DNA of 64,000 bases from Aliivibrio salmonicida LFI1238 (GTDB lineage Bacteria > Pseudomonadota > Gammaproteobacteria > Enterobacterales > Vibrionaceae). The notes under the pieces are model-generated. The model had not been told where the DNA came from. It searched no databases and saw only the letters and a program-made list of their open reading frames with translations. Made by a program: the position numbers and the translations under genes. The stretch covers positions 3,224,001 to 3,288,000 of the forward strand of contig NC_011312.1 of the NCBI RefSeq assembly GCF_000196495.1, given 5' to 3'. Positions 27,064 to 35,362 of this stretch are shown in pieces; positions within the stretch are counted from its first letter, which is position 1, and every line of letters starts with the position of its first letter.

Positions 27064-28064
27064 ACCTGAATTCTGGATAAGGCTGAACTAATTGCCCACC
27101 TAACGATCAGATCTTTCGACCAAGAATTATTTGAACGTATTTTAAAAGGTGGGCAAGATGAATAAATTAGTTGATATATTTTGTGATGTCGATGATTTTT
27201 GTTATCAATTCTTATCTCAATGGGAAAAATACCTTGTTGAGGCTAGTGAGAGAAAAAGAAAACGTCAGTCAGTAATGTCTACTAGTGAATGTATGACTAT
27301 TGTCATCGCTTTTCATCAATCAAATCATAGAGATTTCAAGAACTTCTATATCGGGTTAGTTCATCAATATTGGAAAGGATACTTTCCAAATTTACTTAGC
27401 TACACTCGATTTGTGAGCAAAATGCCTAGCCTAATCGCCCCAATGTGTGCCTATTTTCAATCTATCAAAGGTAAGCCGACTGGCATTGCTTTTGTTGACT
27501 CCACGAGTCTTAAAGTATGCCATAACATTCGAATTCCTCGCCATAAAGTCTTTGATGGTGTTGCGAAAAGAGGAAAAGGTACCATGGGATGGTTTTTCGG
27601 CTTCAAACTTCATTTATTGATTAACCATCTTGGAGAAATTATTTCGCTGAAAATCACAGCTGGCAATGTAAATGATAGGACTCCTGTACCTGATTTATGC
27701 AAAGAACTCTCGGGGAAATTGTACGCTGATAAAGGGTACATAGGTAAAAAGTTGAGTGAGAGCTTAAAGAACTCTGATGTCGATTTAGTGACTACCTCGC
27801 GAAAAAACATGAAAGCAAAAGAGATAAGTGCTTTTGATAAGGCTATGTTATCAAAGAGATACATTATCGAAACGATAAATGACCAATTGAAGAATATCTC
27901 TCAAATTGAACATAGCCGTCATCGTAGCGTGACTGGTTTCATGCTAAATGTAATTTCAGGCGTTGTGGCTTATTGTTTAAAAAAACAAAAGCCACGAATT
28001 AAGCTATCAGAATGTGAATTTGAACTAATCCTCGCTTAAAGCATGTTTTATCCAGAATTCAGGT
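27064..28064 (+). mobile_element. IS982-family insertion sequence, complete, with target duplication
   Basis: 1001 bp with 17-bp perfect terminal inverted repeats starting ACCTGAATTCTGG (27064) and ending CCAGAATTCAGGT (28064). TATGTA flanks both sides (27058-27063 and 28065-28070) as a target duplication. One intact transposase gene fills it. It lies in the gap between the tat operon and the first CsrB-like RNA, so no gene is broken. Confidence 0.92.
27149..28039 (+). CDS. IS982-family transposase
   Basis: 296 residues. DDE-type transposase of the IS982 family: GIAFVDSTSLKVCHN (first Asp), LYADKGYIGKKL (second Asp, with the family D-K-G-Y-I-G box) and the C-terminal RYIIETINDQLKNISQIEHSRHR (Glu; quoted in part as RYIIETINDQLKN). 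A shorter start at 27158 (MNKLVD) is possible. Looks full length and may be active, in line with the intact ends and target duplication. Confidence 0.9.
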   Translation: MGKMNKLVDIFCDVDDFCYQFLSQWEKYLVEASERKRKRQSVMSTSECMTIVIAFHQSNHRDFKNFYIGLVHQYWKGYFPNLLSYTRFVSKMPSLIAPMCAYFQSIKGKPTGIAFVDSTSLKVCHNIRIPRHKVFDGVAKRGKGTMGWFFGFKLHLLINHLGEIISLKITAGNVNDRTPVPDLCKELSGKLYADKGYIGKKLSESLKNSDVDLVTTSRKNMKAKEISAFDKAMLSKRYIIETINDQLKNISQIEHSRHRSVTGFMLNVISGVVAYCLKKQKPRIKLSECEFELILA

Positions 28065-28134
28065 TATGTAAAGTGATCATCGTCACGCTTCATTTTTCCT
28101 GCTATACGAAGACTAAGAGACAAAATGGAAAGGG

Positions 28135-28156
28135 CTTGTGCGAGATCTCTCACAAG
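28135..28156. promoter_or_regulatory. GacA/UvrY(VarA)-type box upstream of CsrB-like RNA 1
   Basis: A 22-bp near-perfect palindrome centred on GAGATCTC, with arms CTTGTG and CACAAG, resembling the TGTAAG-N-CTTACA-type site of GacA/UvrY regulators. Centre about 175 bp upstream of the predicted RNA start, the same as for RNA 2. Confidence 0.7.
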
Positions 28157-28286
28157 GGAGTGAGATTTAACGCTTTATTTTTGCACTTATTAACGTGGAT
28201 TTTAATTAAACTATTGAATTTAAAGTATTTTATTTTCATTGATGAATATCTCATATTTTTTTTTGCAAAAATAGTGAAATAGTCTA

Positions 28287-28314
28287 TTGCTGAAAAAAGC
28301 GAAAAGCGTAATCT
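28287..28314 (+). promoter_or_regulatory. Promoter of CsrB-like RNA 1
   Basis: TTGCTG (28287-28292), 16-base spacer, TAATCT (28309-28314). The same hexamers and spacing occur before RNA 2, which supports both. Confidence 0.7.
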
Positions 28315-28319
28315 TATTG

Positions 28320-28624
28320 GTGTCGGAAGGATACTGACACGGAACAGGAACTAGCCAAGGATTTGGTACGCTTCAGGATGAGGCACTCGGTTACTTAGGA
28401 TGAGTAATCGGCAAGGATAGCAAAATGGACATTGAATGGACGCAATAGTAGCTAGGATGGTTACTACTAAGGAAAGGCGATGGACACCGCTAGGATGGCG
28501 AGAAAGGAATAAGCTGAAGGAATCAGCATACTATCAAGGATTTGATGCATGGAGCACCATTAGTAGCGGGATTGCTGCGAGTAAAGTTATAACCCCGTTA
28601 GACGAGAGTCTAGCGGGGTTTTTC
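28320..28624 (+). ncRNA. csrB: CsrB-family regulatory RNA 1 (CsrA-sequestering)
   Basis: About 305 nt, from a GTGTCGGAAGGATACTGACAC hairpin (21 bases, so cited by its ends GTGTCGG and CTGACAC) to a strong terminator AACCCCGTTAGAC-GAGA-GTCTAGCGGGGTT (28591-28620). I count 12 AGGA motifs plus several TGGA, many in hairpin loops or between short inverted repeats. This is the hallmark of CsrB/C/D RNAs that titrate the translational regulator CsrA. Vibrio fischeri is known to have two such RNAs under GacA control. Short reading frames inside it are not coding. Confidence 0.9.
28591..28624 (+). terminator. Terminator of CsrB-like RNA 1
   Basis: 13-bp stem AACCCCGTTAGAC with complement and GAGA loop, then TTTTT. 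Confidence 0.92.
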
Positions 28625-28645
28625 TTGTTTTGGGCAAAGTAAGAG

Positions 28646-28886
28646 CAGGGTTCAGATTGGTCGCAAGCTCCCTTAAAGGTTTCTGGGGGATGTGTGATGA
28701 GTTTATCTATATTCGCTAGAAACTATACGCTTCGATAACTAGATACTATAAGAGCGAGTGTTGTGACGTTGGAATAACAGCGTTAAAGAATCAGATTTTT
28801 CTCTTATAGAAGTGACGCGGTCTAGCCTCTAGTTAGCGCAGCGTATAGACTCTTCCTGAAACCTCTAGCGAAGCGATCTGAATCCT
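28646..28886. repeat. Dispersed intergenic repeat, inverted-ended copy
   Basis: Starts CAGGGTTCAGAT...GGTTTCTGGGG and ends with the inverse, CCTGAAACCTCTAGCGAAGC...CTGAATCC. Inside are CTATACGCTTCG and TCTAGTTAGCGCAGCGTATAG segments. Related sequence recurs at 29535, 29840, 31863, 35270 and 60904. No gene in this stretch. Confidence 0.75.
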
Positions 28887-28909
28887 TATTCCCAAAACCC
28901 CATTACTCG

Positions 28910-28927
28910 TGTGCGAGATCTCTTACA
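28910..28927. promoter_or_regulatory. GacA/UvrY(VarA)-type box upstream of CsrB-like RNA 2
   Basis: TGTGCGAGATCTCTTACA, a near-palindrome matching the box before RNA 1. Its centre lies about 175 bp upstream of the predicted start of RNA 2. Confidence 0.72.
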
Positions 28928-29060
28928 AATAAGTGCGCTTTTTCGCTTTATTTATGGATAAATACAATCGGTTATTTAGTAACTTATTGATATTAAGTTA
29001 AATTATCTACTGTAAAGAAAGGGCGATAATTCTTTTTGCAAAAATTTGAATTTAGTCTAT

Positions 29061-29088
29061 TGCTGAAAATAATGAAAAGCGTAATCTT
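29061..29088 (+). promoter_or_regulatory. Promoter of CsrB-like RNA 2
   Basis: TTGCTG (29061-29066), 16-base spacer, TAATCT (29083-29088), identical hexamers to those of RNA 1. Confidence 0.7.
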
Positions 29089-29093
29089 ACTGG

Positions 29094-29514
29094 TGTCGGA
29101 AGGATACTGACACGGAACAGGAATTAGCCACGGATTTGGTACGCTTCAGGATGAGGCACTCGGTTACTTAGGATAAGTAATTGGCATGGATAGCAAAATG
29201 GACATTGAATGGACGCAATAGTAACTAGGATGGTTGCTACTAAGGAAAGACGATGGACACCTCTAGGATTGAGGCAAAACGGATTGCACATCAGGATGAT
29301 GTAAAGGATACCGCTCAAGGAACAAGCGAAGAGAGTTAACGACGGATTGTTAACGGATCAGGATAAGATCAAGGACACCGCTAGGATGGCGAGAAAGGAA
29401 TAAGCTGAAGGAATCAGCATACTATCAAGGATTTGATGCATGGAGCACCATTAGTAGCTGGATTGCTGCGAGTAAAGTTATAACCCCGTTAGACGAGAGT
29501 CTAGCGGGGTTTTT
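29094..29514 (+). ncRNA. csrB: CsrB-family regulatory RNA 2 (longer copy)
   Basis: About 420 nt. Both ends match RNA 1 closely (GTGTCGGAAGGATACTGACA start, TTGATGCATGGAGCACC and the same terminator). The centre carries about 115 extra bases (roughly 29260-29375) with further AGGA repeats; I count 16 AGGA motifs. It has its own promoter and GacA-type box, so the two genes are independent transcription units made by duplication. The extra sites imply a greater CsrA-binding capacity per molecule (inference). Confidence 0.9.
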
Positions 29515-29515
29515 C
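29482..29515 (+). terminator. Terminator of CsrB-like RNA 2
   Basis: Same 13-bp stem and GAGA loop as RNA 1, then TTTTT. Confidence 0.92.
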
Positions 29516-29534
29516 TTGTTTGGGACAAAGTAAA

Positions 29535-29580
29535 AGCCTATACGCTGCGCTAACTAGAGGCTAGAACGCTTCGCTTCTAG
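29535..29580. repeat. Dispersed intergenic repeat, short copy
   Basis: CTATACGCTGCGCTAACTAG followed by AGGCTAGAACGCTTCGCTTC. It shares its core with 31931-31955 and, inverted, with 28821-28848. Confidence 0.7.
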
Positions 29581-29638
29581 TAAGAGCAAAAGCCGATTTA
29601 GAATCTTGATGAAATATGGTATCAGCAACCTCCTCTAA

Positions 29639-29786
29639 CTCCCCCTTCTATTGATATTATCGATCCCAGTAATTCATAGACAAAGGGGGAGAACCTTCAT
29701 TGTTGCGTATATTTCAGCGATCACAATACCGTTCCTCCCCTTGAGTAAATATCTTATGTGATCACCAATGTCGATATAAGGGGAGG
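29639..29786. repeat. Two G/C-tract stem-loops in a non-coding stretch
   Basis: CTCCCCCTT (29639) pairs with AAGGGGGAG (29683). CCTCCCCTT (29734) pairs with AAGGGGAGG (29778). No reading frame or RNA family is recognised; the region 29581-29900 holds only these and a short repeat copy at 29840-29866. Confidence 0.5.
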
Positions 29787-29912
29787 CTAGGAGGGGTTGT
29801 GAATGCAGGGTTTAATTGTTCAGTATTTTTTTGATCTTATAGTTAGCGAAGCGTATCGTTTCTAGTTGTATTAATCATTTACGACAATCACCTCTGAACT
29901 CTATTTTTTCTC

Positions 29913-30674
29913 TTAAATCTCAAAAAGTCTTTTCGCATTTTTCGTCGTAATCGCATCGACATCGGCCAAGCTCATTTCACGTAAATCAGCCACACGTTGC
30001 GCGACTAATTGTGTGTACGCTGGCTCATTACGCTTACCACGGTGTGGTACTGGTGCTAAATATGGGCAATCGGTCTCTAGAATTAAGTAATCCATATTCA
30101 AGTGAGGAATGATTTTATCCATTCCGCCATTTTTAAAGGTAGAAACACCGCCTAATCCTAAATGAAAGCCTAGATCATTGATTGCTTTTGCTTCGTCAAC
30201 CGAGCCGCCAAAACAGTGGAATGTGCCTGATAACGAGCCATCCTGTTCTTTTTTTAGAAGGCTTAATGTTTCTTCAATAGAATCACGAGTATGAATAACA
30301 ACAGGCAACGTCATCTCTTTTGCCCAGTTTAATTGGGTGATAAATGCCATCTCTTGTTCAGCTTTAAAGGTTTTGTCCCAGTATAGGTCAATACCTATTT
30401 CACCTACTGCAATGAAGTTGTGCTTCTCAAACCATGCGTGAATAGTTGCGAGAGTTTGCTTAACATCGGCGTTCACATAGCAAGGGTGTAAGCCCATCAT
30501 TGAGCGGCAAATGTCAGGGTAAGCGGCTTCTGTTTGAAGCATAGGTTCAATGGATGCTAGATCGATATTTGGCAGTAATATTTGATTAATACCTTGTTCT
30601 AAAGCTCGCTGAACAACCGCATCACGATCGTCATCGAATTCTTTTGCATAAATATGAGCGTGCGTATCTATCAT
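29913..30674 (-). CDS. TatD-family metal-dependent hydrolase (DNase-like)
   Basis: 253 residues from the chosen start MIDTHAHIYAKEF; an ATG 36 bases earlier would add a non-homologous leader. TIM-barrel amidohydrolase fold with metal ligands in DTHAHIYAKEF (HxH), GEIGIDLYW (Glu), VVIHTRDS (His), TFHCFGGS (His) and ILETDCPYLAP (Asp). The family includes 3'-5' DNases and D-aminoacyl-tRNA deacylases. The Vibrio copy near hemB corresponds in position to E. coli tatD, which follows tatABC there. Here the CsrB pair and an IS separate it from tatC and it is on the opposite strand. Confidence 0.93.
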   Translation of the reverse strand: MIDTHAHIYAKEFDDDRDAVVQRALEQGINQILLPNIDLASIEPMLQTEAAYPDICRSMMGLHPCYVNADVKQTLATIHAWFEKHNFIAVGEIGIDLYWDKTFKAEQEMAFITQLNWAKEMTLPVVIHTRDSIEETLSLLKKEQDGSLSGTFHCFGGSVDEAKAINDLGFHLGLGGVSTFKNGGMDKIIPHLNMDYLILETDCPYLAPVPHRGKRNEPAYTQLVAQRVADLREMSLADVDAITTKNAKRLFEI

Positions 30675-30842
30675 GATAAAAGCCTTAAAATAAAATTCTC
30701 TTTCTATCATACCAAGTTCATAGCAAAAATCAGATCTCTAAGAATAAGGAAGAGAAATATGATGAACATTTATGGGCGATAGTTGGATTCAAAAGACGAT
30801 GGGTATATATTGAATGCATCATAAATACAAAAGGAGCTCAGT

Positions 30843-31859
30843 GTGTCTGTATCCATTCAAGGTACGTTTCCAAACCGTCGTATGCGTCGTATGCGTAAGC
30901 ATGAATTTAGCCGTCGTTTAATGGCTGAGAACCAACTAACCGTTAATGATTTAATCTATCCAATGTTTGTGCTGATGGGTAAAGATCGTCGTGAAAGCGT
31001 AGATTCTATGCCTGGCGTTGATCGTTTATCGATTGATTTACTGCTTGAAGAAGCCCAGCGTTTATATGAGTTAGGGATCCCTGCCATTGCATTGTTCCCG
31101 GTTGTGTCTCAGGACGTAAAAAGTTTATGTGCAGCAGAAGCTCATAACTCTGAAGGTCTTGTTCAACGTGCCGTTAAAGCATTGAAAGAGCACATTCCTG
31201 AGCTAGGCGTGATCACTGATGTGGCATTAGACCCATTCACCACTCATGGGCAAGACGGGATCATCGATGAAGATGGTTACGTAATGAATGACATCACAAC
31301 GGAAGTCTTGATCAAGCAAGCACTTTCTCACGCTGAAGCGGGTGCGGATGTTGTTGCACCATCAGATATGATGGATGGTCGTATTGGTGAAATCCGTAAA
31401 GCGCTAGAAAAAGCGGGCCATGTTCATACACAAATCATGGCGTACTCTGCAAAATATGCCTCTTGTTATTACGGGCCGTTCCGTGATGCCGTTGGTTCTT
31501 CGTCGAATCTTAAAGGTGGCAACAAGAAGAACTACCAAATGGATCCAGCCAACAGCGATGAAGCGATTCATGAAGTAGCAATGGACATCAATGAAGGCGC
31601 TGACATGGTCATGGTGAAACCGGGTATGCCATATCTGGACATCGTTCGTCGTGTTAAGACTGAGCTTCAAGTACCTACCTTTGCTTATCAAGTATCAGGT
31701 GAATATGCGATGCACAAAGCCGCTATTATGAATGGTTGGTTGAGTGAGCGTGATACGGTGATGGAGTCGTTATTGTGCTTCAAACGTGCCGGCGCTGATG
31801 GCATCCTAACTTACTTTGCAAAAGACGTAGCAGAGTGGTTGGCGGAAGAGAAGAAATAA
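30843..31859 (+). CDS. hemB: Delta-aminolevulinic acid dehydratase (porphobilinogen synthase), GTG start
   Basis: 338-residue enzyme joining two 5-aminolevulinate molecules to porphobilinogen. The two Schiff-base lysines lie in YSAKYASCYYGPFRDA and MVMVKPGMPYLD. DPFTTHGQDGI is the metal/active-site lid region; the Cys-rich zinc site is replaced, as in Mg-dependent forms. GTG start at 30843 with AAGGAG at about 30831. Monocistronic, with a strong terminator at 31991. Confidence 0.96.
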   Translation: MSVSIQGTFPNRRMRRMRKHEFSRRLMAENQLTVNDLIYPMFVLMGKDRRESVDSMPGVDRLSIDLLLEEAQRLYELGIPAIALFPVVSQDVKSLCAAEAHNSEGLVQRAVKALKEHIPELGVITDVALDPFTTHGQDGIIDEDGYVMNDITTEVLIKQALSHAEAGADVVAPSDMMDGRIGEIRKALEKAGHVHTQIMAYSAKYASCYYGPFRDAVGSSSNLKGGNKKNYQMDPANSDEAIHEVAMDINEGADMVMVKPGMPYLDIVRRVKTELQVPTFAYQVSGEYAMHKAAIMNGWLSERDTVMESLLCFKRAGADGILTYFAKDVAEWLAEEKK

Positions 31860-31862
31860 GAT

Positions 31863-31970
31863 CAGGGTTCAGATCGCTTCGCTTAAAGGTTTCAGGGGTG
31901 GGTGTGGTGAGCTTTGGTGTTAACTAGAGACTATACGCTGCGCTAACTAGAGGCTATTCAGTGCTGTTAA
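31863..31970. repeat. Dispersed intergenic repeat copy after hemB
   Basis: CAGGGTTCAGATCGCTTCGC then TTAAAGGTTTCAGGGGTG, then ACTATACGCTGCGCTAACTA. Related to the copies at 28646 and 29535. An inverse end (CCTGAATCCTGAATC) follows at 32033, so the hemB terminator lies inside this repeat. Confidence 0.75.
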
Positions 31971-31990
31971 CTTTTTTCTAAAAAATAAAA

Positions 31991-32030
31991 AAAGCATGAT
32001 GATTTTAGTTAATCATCATGCTTTTATTTT
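31991..32030 (+). terminator. hemB terminator
   Basis: 15-bp perfect stem AAAAGCATGATGATT, loop about 6 bases, then complement and TTTTATTTTT. Confidence 0.9.
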
Positions 32031-32156
32031 TCCTGAATCCTGAATCAATCTAGCTCTTGATTTTGCTCTTATAGAGTAAGCGTGCGGGGAACTACACCTA
32101 ACAAATAAAATTCATTATGCGTATCTTACGATCTTTCATTTAACGAGAACGTAATT

Positions 32157-32426
32157 ATGCAAAAAGATAAAAAGAGAACACCAGAGCAATGGCACGCTCT
32201 ATTTGAATCTCAGCAATCTAGCAAGCTTAGTGCCGCTGAATTTTGTCGTAACCATAATATTCTGCCAAAGACATTTAGTGCACGTAAAGCACGATGGAAA
32301 CAAAAGATTAACGCCACTCCACAATTACCAGATATTCAACTTTCTATCGGAAAATTGCGATTAACATTGCCAGCTAATACTGAACCTCACTGGATAGGAC
32401 TCTTATTAAAAGGGTATCAATCATGA
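32157..32426 (+). CDS. IS66 accessory protein TnpA
   Basis: 89 residues. IS66 ORF1 (InsA-like N-terminal helix-turn-helix): RTPEQWHALFESQQSSKLSA and FCRNHNILPKTFSARKARWK are family-typical. Its stop overlaps the tnpB ATG by 4 bases, the usual IS66 coupling. Confidence 0.88.
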   Translation: MQKDKKRTPEQWHALFESQQSSKLSAAEFCRNHNILPKTFSARKARWKQKINATPQLPDIQLSIGKLRLTLPANTEPHWIGLLLKGYQS

Positions 32427-32770
32427 ATGTATTTACTGATGTTTCCACCATTTATCTTCATCGTGATTTTGTCGATTTTCGCAAGGCCATTAATGGCCTT
32501 GTCGTGATTGTTGAGCAAGAAATGCAACTATCACCGTTTAGTGATGCTCTATTTATATTTTGCAATAAGCCTCGTGATAAACTCAAAATATTGTATTGGG
32601 ATAAAACAGGATTCGCTTTATGGTACAAGCGATTAGATGAAGACCGCTTCAAATGGCCACGAAATATAAATAACGATACGTTAGCATTATCAGAGCAGCA
32701 ACTGACACTGCTATTACAAGGTTTTGATATCTTAGGACATCAACCGGTACATTATCAAACAACCCTTTAA
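32423..32770 (+). CDS. IS66 Orf2 family protein TnpB
   Basis: 115 residues, IS66 Orf2-like: VDFRKAINGLVVIVEQEM, LFIFCNKPRDKLKILYWDKT and FALWYKRLDEDRFKWP are the standard blocks. Full length. Overlaps tnpA by 4 bases; tnpC starts 71 bases later. Confidence 0.92.
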   Translation: MNVFTDVSTIYLHRDFVDFRKAINGLVVIVEQEMQLSPFSDALFIFCNKPRDKLKILYWDKTGFALWYKRLDEDRFKWPRNINNDTLALSEQQLTLLLQGFDILGHQPVHYQTTL

Positions 32771-32841
32771 ATAGTTGATTCTCAGTCAAGAATAGGAGGC
32801 AACCGATTGATTACCTGTATTATCGTTATATAGTCATCTAC

Positions 32842-34294
32842 ATGACTGATAAAATAAAACCACTTCCTGATACCATTGACGAGCTGAAAGCACTTGTGCT
32901 TCAGCTTGAAAATAAATATAACCGTCTTCTAGAGCAATTTCGACTGGCTCAACATCAGCGCTTTGGTAAAAGCAGTGAATCTGACTCGACTCAATTTGAT
33001 TTATTCAATGAAACAGAAGAAGAAATCATCATTGAAAATGATGACACACAAACGATTACCTGAAGACTTACCGCGTACTGTTATTATCCACGACATAAAA
33101 GATAAAACTTGTAAGTGTTGCGGTCTAGAGATGCATGCGATGGGTAAAGACATCAGTGAAAAGTTGGAATTTGTACCAGCTAAAGTGGAAGTTATTCAAC
33201 ATGTTCGTCCTAAATATGCTTGCCGAAATTGTGAAAAAAACAATACTTCAGTAGACATTAAACAAGCCCCAATGCCAGCGTCACCAATCCCTAAAGGGAT
33301 TGCGACCGCAAGTTTACTTGCTCAAATTATTACGGCTAAATTTCAATACAGTCTTCCACTTTATCGTCAAGAAACGTTATTTCAGCAATGGGGTATCATT
33401 ATTGGACGGCGAACGATGGCGGATTGGTTAATAAAATGCTCGGTACTATTTACCCCTCTTAATAACGAGTTACATCGTATTTTGCTTGAACAACCCACTC
33501 TGCATTGTGATGAAACAACGGTAAATGTGTTGGATGTTGAAAAAGCAAAATGTTATATGTGGGTCTACTGCTCTGGCTATGATTCTCCAGGCTCTGGTGT
33601 TTTGCCTGGAATTGTACTTTATGATTATCAATCTAGCAGGCATGGCTACCATCCAGTTAACTTTTTAAAAGGTTATAACGGGTATTTACATACCGATGGT
33701 TACCAAGGTTATGAACAAACTGAAGCGATTTTAGTTGGCTGTTGGGCACACGCACGTCGACGATTTATTGAGGCTCAACGTGTTCAAGTAAAAGGGAAAA
33801 CAGGGAGTGCAGATTGGGTATTGAGTAAAATCCAAAAGCTATACCGGATCGAATCGTTATTAAAAGAGGCTTCCCCTGAAGCCAAGTATGTTGCTAGGCA
33901 GACAGAAGCCCGCGATTTACTTAAAGAGCTCCGTGATTGGCTTGATAGCGCAGTTAGTCGAGTATCACCTAAAACAAAATTAGGTGAGGCGATTAGCTAT
34001 ACATTAAATCAATGGGATAAATTAGTTCGTTATATTGATGATGGATTGTTATCTATTGATAACAATCGAGCAGAGCGAGCGGTTAAACCGTTTGTTATCG
34101 GCCGGAAAAACTGGTTATTTTCGGGTTCAACGGCTGGTGCAGATTCAAGTGCAATGCTTTACAGCATTGTAGAAACAGCAAAGGCAAACGGATTAATCCC
34201 TTACGATTATATTAGGTATTGTCTAGATCGTTTATGTGTTGGATCGCCAGATATCGATTCACTTTTACCTTGGAATGTAAAAGACAAGGTGTAG
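32842..34294 (+). pseudogene. IS66 transposase TnpC, frameshifted
   Basis: The N-terminal part (32842-33063: coiled coil LVLQLENKYNRLLEQFRLAQ and QRFGKSSE) ends at a stop. The remaining ~410 residues continue in the +1 frame from about 33050 (RLPEDLPRTVIIHDIKDK; zinc-ribbon C-C-G-L...C-R-N-C; LHCDETTVNVL; HTDGYQGY; ERAVKPFVIGRKNWLF). The two frames overlap around CACACAAACGATTACC. IS66 TnpC is normally one frame of ~500 residues, so this looks like a single-base indel inactivating the copy. Programmed shifting is possible but has no obvious slippery run here. Confidence 0.85.
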
Positions 34295-34310
34295 TTCCCC
34301 GCACGCTTAC

Positions 34311-34739
34311 GAAACGTTAGGTTTTGTAGAGCGAGTAAAACGGTTTGATAAACGAGGGCGACAGCGAAGTAACTTGTATCAACTGCGTATTCCAAAAGAT
34401 AGCCATATTGAGGTGTGCAGTTTACGCACTGAGGAGGAGGAAGCTGACACACCCACAGAGGGGGTCACAACAGTTAGTCGTTCACCCCAATAAACAGCGC
34501 CGCCTGAGCAGTTAGGGCATTTTGTTAACAACTGGCTACGACGCAGCGCCAAAACCCTCTCTTCCTCTAAAGGAAAAAGCCATAAACCCACTTATCAGCC
34601 AATAGACAACTCAGCATCAACCATTGGATTACCGATAAGGCACATTGATGTCTTGGTGAACGCTCATAGAAAAAGCGGAACAAAAGAACCCATAGAGCAC
34701 CGCATTCAAGCCATGTTAGAGAAAAGCAACAATAAGTAA
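34311..34739 (+). pseudogene. Truncated winged-helix (HTH_36/replication-initiator-like) gene remnant
   Basis: The frame starting right at the IS66 end reads ETLGFVERVKRFDKRGRQRS then NLYQLRIPKDSHIE. This is the final strand-wing pattern (G-x-V-x-R-V...G-R-x-S-N-x-Y-x-L) of HTH_36 domains found in plasmid/phage replication proteins. A TAA at 34491 interrupts it, yet the same frame continues open for 82 more codons (TAPPEQLGHFVNNWL ... EHRIQAMLEKSNNK) to 34739. So it has lost its 5' end to the IS66 junction and carries an in-frame stop. Identity is inference from the wing motif. Confidence 0.55.
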
Positions 34740-34779
34740 ATACAAAAATAAGACCGAATAAATAAGCTATGGACCGCGA

Positions 34780-35088
34780 ATGAAGATATTAAAACAATCT
34801 GAAAAACAACAAATTTTAGCAAGGCATATTACATTAGCGAATGGCCGCCCGCGAGAGCTGCTAGATCTAATGCAGAAAGTCTACCCGACTCCGATAAGCA
34901 AAGCATACATTTGCCAACAGTTATCAATGCACGGTGAATACGCATTTCGCTCTGTTTTGAGAAACGCCAGTATCTTTATTGATATAGATGCCATTAATGA
35001 AACAGATAAACCCACGATGTATCGGTTAGGAAACCAATACATACAGAGCGCACAAATACGCATAATATTTCAAATAATGGCAAGTTAA
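34780..35088 (+). CDS. Hypothetical protein (102 aa), accessory-region
   Basis: Not recognised. 102 residues: a basic helical N-terminus (KQSEKQQILARHITLANGRP) and a segment that resembles a helix-turn-helix (PISKAYICQQLSMHGEYAFR). No signal or membrane segment. It begins 40 bases after the broken winged-helix frame and points the same way, so both may derive from one mobile element or plasmid segment. AT-rich codon use like its neighbours. May or may not be expressed. Confidence 0.4.
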   Translation: MKILKQSEKQQILARHITLANGRPRELLDLMQKVYPTPISKAYICQQLSMHGEYAFRSVLRNASIFIDIDAINETDKPTMYRLGNQYIQSAQIRIIFQIMAS

Positions 35089-35148
35089 AGAGTGATATTA
35101 ATAGGAAAACAGGGTGTATTATGTGAAGAAATGGGATAAAATGCAGAA

Positions 35149-35203
35149 GACTAGAGACTAGAGACTAGAGACTAGAGACTAGAGACTAGAGACTAGAGAC
35201 TAG
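35149..35203. repeat. 7-bp tandem repeat (GACTAGA) x ~7.9
   Basis: Seven exact GACTAGA units and a partial eighth, in non-coding DNA about 160 bases before the ops element. The unit resembles the CTAGAGACTA motif of the dispersed repeats, so it probably grew by slippage from one of them. Confidence 0.92.
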
Positions 35204-35269
35204 TTCGCTTCGCTGCCATAAGAGCTAGAGTCGTTTATTCGGCTCTTTTTTACTTATGATTTTATTGTT

Positions 35270-35326
35270 TTCAGAGCAAAGCGTTTTAGTTAGTACTGCG
35301 TATAGTTTCTGAAAAACACACATCTA
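35270..35326. repeat. Dispersed intergenic repeat, degenerate copy
   Basis: AGAGCAAAGCGTTTTAGTTA then GTACTGCGTATAGTTTCTGA, a diverged form of the TAGTTAGCGCAGCGTATAG motif. Confidence 0.5.
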
Positions 35327-35362
35327 TGAATTTCATGCGTCAGGAATACGCGATCACCTGCG

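Larger units (their letters stand above)
32076..34310 (+). mobile_element. IS66-family element, perfect ends, no target duplication
   Basis: 2235 bp bounded by 24-bp perfect inverted repeats (GTAAGCGTGCGGGGAAC... at 32076 and its inverse ending 34310). Contains tnpA, tnpB and a frameshifted tnpC. The flanking 8 bases differ (CTTATAGA left, GAAACGTT right), so the expected 8-bp duplication is absent. The right end directly abuts a broken gene, which points to a deletion or recombination after insertion. Confidence 0.93.

Noticed and set aside
28043..28642. Short open frames (79 and 68 codons) around the first CsrB-like RNA
   Set aside because: They run through the GacA-type box, promoter and AGGA-rich RNA; no ribosome site, and the second copy of the region does not keep the frames.
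35149..35203. CRISPR array
   Set aside because: Units are 7 bp with no spacers and there are no cas genes; it is a simple tandem repeat.
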